Assembly (NCBI GenBank): GCA_029882975.1
Contig: JAOUJW010000001.1
Location: 328,969 to 392,968, forward strand
Direction of reading: 5' to 3'
DNA from: Gammaproteobacteria bacterium
Lineage (GTDB): Bacteria > Pseudomonadota > Gammaproteobacteria > SZUA-152
Length of the DNA: 64,000 bases
Part shown: in pieces, positions 62,595 to 64,000 of the stretch
How positions within the stretch are numbered: position 1 is the stretch's first letter
Layout: the number at the start of each line of letters is the position of its first letter
The notes under the pieces: generated by a model
Database searches by the model: none
Seen by the model: only the letters and a program-made list of their open reading frames with translations
What the model was told of the DNA's origin: nothing
Position numbers and translations under genes: made by a program

Positions 62595-63245
62595 ATGAGT
62601 AACAGAGTAATTTTTGTTATCTTTGCTGTGGTATGTTGCTTAATTGCCATGGATGCAAACGCTAGAAGTGCTAGACGTGATTTTGTCGGAGAGCCTATAC
62701 ACAATTTTGAATTAAAGACTTTGGCAGAAAATAGCACCTTTCTATCCAAAGATAGAGTTGGAGATGTTTGGGTGATAGTAGCTTGGAGCTCATGGGTGAA
62801 AAAAACAGAAGGTTGGAATGAGCACTGGAAACTACTATTAGAAATGAAAGAATATAGAAATAGGTTATATGGGTTAAATTATAAAGACGAAAAGAATAAA
62901 GCGATTCAATATCTGAGTGATTATGGTGACCCATTTACCGCGACACTGTTTGATCGAACTGGGAGAGTTGGTATAGATCTGCAAGTATATGGAATACCCG
63001 AATTATTGATTATTGCAAACGACGGAACACTTGCGTATAGACACATTGGTTATTTAGATAGAAGCGAAATTCAAACTCTAACAAAATACATTGATAAAGC
63101 AATTAGAGGCGAAAGCATAAAAACTGAAGTGAAATCAAGGAAAGGCATTATGCTAATTTTAGTTGTAGTGGTTGTCCTGCTTACTCTATCAAGTGCTTTT
63201 GTCAGATTTTATAGGAAGAAGAAAAAAGCAGAAATATCTACATAA
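62595..63245 (+). CDS. CcmG/DsbE-like thioredoxin-fold protein lacking CxxC, cassette gene
   Basis: 216 residues from the ATG four bases after attC site 3: signal peptide or TM (6-22), a thioredoxin fold, a TM at 184-204 and a basic tail. FVGEPIHNFELKTL, GLNYKDEKNKAIQYL, LFDRTGRVGIDLQVYGIPE (with the cis-Pro) and YRHIGYL follow CcmG, the thiol reductase of cytochrome c maturation. However, the WCPTC site reads WVKKT (residues 67-71), so both redox cysteines are missing. It is probably a non-redox binding or chaperone form. Confidence 0.8.
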   Translation: MSNRVIFVIFAVVCCLIAMDANARSARRDFVGEPIHNFELKTLAENSTFLSKDRVGDVWVIVAWSSWVKKTEGWNEHWKLLLEMKEYRNRLYGLNYKDEKNKAIQYLSDYGDPFTATLFDRTGRVGIDLQVYGIPELLIIANDGTLAYRHIGYLDRSEIQTLTKYIDKAIRGESIKTEVKSRKGIMLILVVVVVLLTLSSAFVRFYRKKKKAEIST

Positions 63246-63264
63246 GGTAATCTAAAATGTTTTT

Positions 63265-63369
63265 TTATAACAAGCCCCTGCACTCGGACGCATTTCCGCG
63301 GCGCACTTTTTGTGGTAGATACCACAAAAAGCACCCCACTCCAATGCGCCGGTGAGGAAGTCGTTATGT
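63265..63369 (+). repeat. attC site 4
   Basis: R'' TTATAAC (63265-63271) and R' GTTATGT (63363-63369). CGGACGCATT pairs with AATGCGCCG, leaving A63288 unpaired. The centre CTTTTTGTGGTA pairs with TACCACAAAAAG. Arms match sites 2 and 3. Confidence 0.87.
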
Positions 63370-63376
63370 TTGAGAT

Positions 63377-63796
63377 ATGAATAGAGTTCTTTATTCTTGC
63401 CTTTTGTGTTTCTGCCCAAGTTATTTATTGGCGGGTGAATTGACCTATTTTGGTTCAATAAGTTATCAATCACAATTAAAATTGAATATAAGTGGGGGTG
63501 TTGGCTATGTAATTAGATCTACCCCATCACTTGAAGAGCCATTGTTAGGGCAATTCTATTTTTTTGATATGAGTATTGGAAAAAACGGCGAAAAAATAAC
63601 ATTAGGTTATGGAGAAACTGCTTGTTGTATAGGAAACCTTCGCTATGGATTTAGCTACCTAAAAATTGACGAAGTAGATTATATTGGTGCAGAAGTTATT
63701 TTTTCACCGTTGGAGTTATATTTTAGCGCGGGCATATATGGTAATGTCGATTCGGGAAACAGTAAAATAACGTTGGGCGCAGGTATTGGATGGTAA
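63377..63796 (+). CDS. Secreted beta-rich hypothetical protein, cassette gene
   Basis: 139 residues beginning seven bases after attC site 4. Signal peptide to about LLAGE, then alternating strands with aromatic ends (GQFYFFDMSIG, LRYGFSYLKI, LELYFSAGIYG) and a terminal GAGIGW. This could be a small outer membrane barrel or a lipocalin-like secreted protein. Followed by attC site 5. No family is recognised. Confidence 0.65.
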   Translation: MNRVLYSCLLCFCPSYLLAGELTYFGSISYQSQLKLNISGGVGYVIRSTPSLEEPLLGQFYFFDMSIGKNGEKITLGYGETACCIGNLRYGFSYLKIDEVDYIGAEVIFSPLELYFSAGIYGNVDSGNSKITLGAGIGW

Positions 63797-63800
63797 TGAT

Positions 63801-63911
63801 GAATAACAATAGCTTAAACCCGGACCATTTTTTCGCTGCACCTTTTTTGTTTCGTTGCACTCTAACAAAAAAGGTGCAGCGAAAAAATGCCCGGTTAAGC
63901 TGTCGTTAGTA
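63801..63911 (+). repeat. attC site 5
   Basis: R'' GAATAAC (63801-63807) and R' GTTAGTA (63905-63911). The arm AGCTTAAACCCGG, then A, then CCATTTTTTCGC pairs with GCGAAAAAATG and CCCGGTTAAGCT. A GTGCAACG-type inner loop is present. The arms differ from sites 2-4, but the architecture is the same. Confidence 0.85.
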
Positions 63912-64000
63912 AGGCGCTGAAAGATCGCATGGGCTAGTTCCGTGCAGCGATGGGGGTTCCAGAGGTTGACTGATGGAGCCCCAATAATGCGAATTCTGTA
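63912..64000 (+). other. Start of the next cassette, cut by the window end
   Basis: The 89 bases after attC site 5 contain no complete gene. They should be the beginning of a further cassette. Confidence 0.5.

Larger units (their letters stand above)
60973..63911 (+). mobile_element. Integron cassette array (no integrase in window)
   Basis: Five imperfect palindromes of 105-121 bp begin with a core ending TAAC and finish with a core beginning GTTA. They lie after, and never within, the plus-strand genes here. Between them are single genes or small ORFs that start within a few bases of the previous site. Three sites share near-identical arms and the same unpaired A. This is the structure of integron attC sites and cassettes. 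Neither attI nor intI is visible. Confidence 0.85.

Overview
The window looks like a chromosome segment of a gammaproteobacterium, probably free-living and aquatic. The grounds are an E. coli-type ilvB with its peptide attenuator, tmcA, a bacterial cca with an HD domain, hrpB, the MoxR/DUF58/TgpA trio, DUF1244, DUF4389 and a type IV pilin. Coding density is high. There is no phage, no rRNA, no CRISPR array, and I found no tRNA. The species cannot be named from the sequence.

Layout. 1-6 kb: the end of a uvrA-type gene, an orphan ParA ATPase, a PhnD-like periplasmic binding protein directly before a membrane diguanylate cyclase, and a secreted phospholipase D-family enzyme. 6-11 kb (minus): a MoxR, DUF58, TgpA transglutaminase and AlkB-type cluster. 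11-19 kb: type IV pilin, small envelope proteins, an aldehyde dehydrogenase, an NDUFA9-like reductase, an aminopeptidase and cca. 19.8-22.2 kb: a MamK-like actin overlapping a membrane-anchored cell-wall amidase. 22.5-24.8 kb: an ECF sigma factor with its membrane partner. 25.3-27.3 kb: ilvB preceded by a complete, previously unlisted attenuator (33-codon leader peptide plus terminator and antiterminator arms). 27.3-34 kb: an outer-membrane-like protein, a histone H1-like protein, a cNMP-binding protein, an FHA protein and tmcA. 34.1-38.8 kb: a group 3b-type NAD(P)-linked [NiFe] hydrogenase (hydBGDA) with its maturation protease, followed by a histidine kinase. 41-47.5 kb: a macrodomain protein, a GGDEF-EAL protein with a damaged EAL domain, and a McrBC-like pair whose McrC has lost the visible D-x-K nuclease residues. 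48.3-51 kb: an apparent four-gene operon of EF-hand protein, ECF sigma factor, anti-sigma-like protein and a His/Arg/Asp repeat protein. 51-59.5 kb: a degenerate PhoD-like protein, small unknowns, a phospholipase A2-like secreted protein, a MORN protein and hrpB.

59.5-64 kb is different: AT-richer, all genes on one strand, each followed by a long imperfect palindrome of about 105-120 bp that begins near TAAC and ends near GTTA. Five such sites fit integron attC recombination sites. Three share the same arms and the same unpaired A. No integrase is in the window, so this is an integron cassette array or an integrase-less attC cluster. It carries an Mrr-type restriction nuclease, a zinc-ribbon protein, a 55-residue lipoprotein, a CcmG/DsbE-like protein without its CxxC, and a secreted beta-rich protein.

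Two genome-wide habits show up. Short in-frame tandem repeats enlarge linkers in many proteins (TgpA, DUF58, amidase, anti-sigma-like protein, McrB, the His/Arg/Asp protein). A small family of intergenic hairpins ending in CCCTAC or CTCTAC recurs in the first 18 kb.
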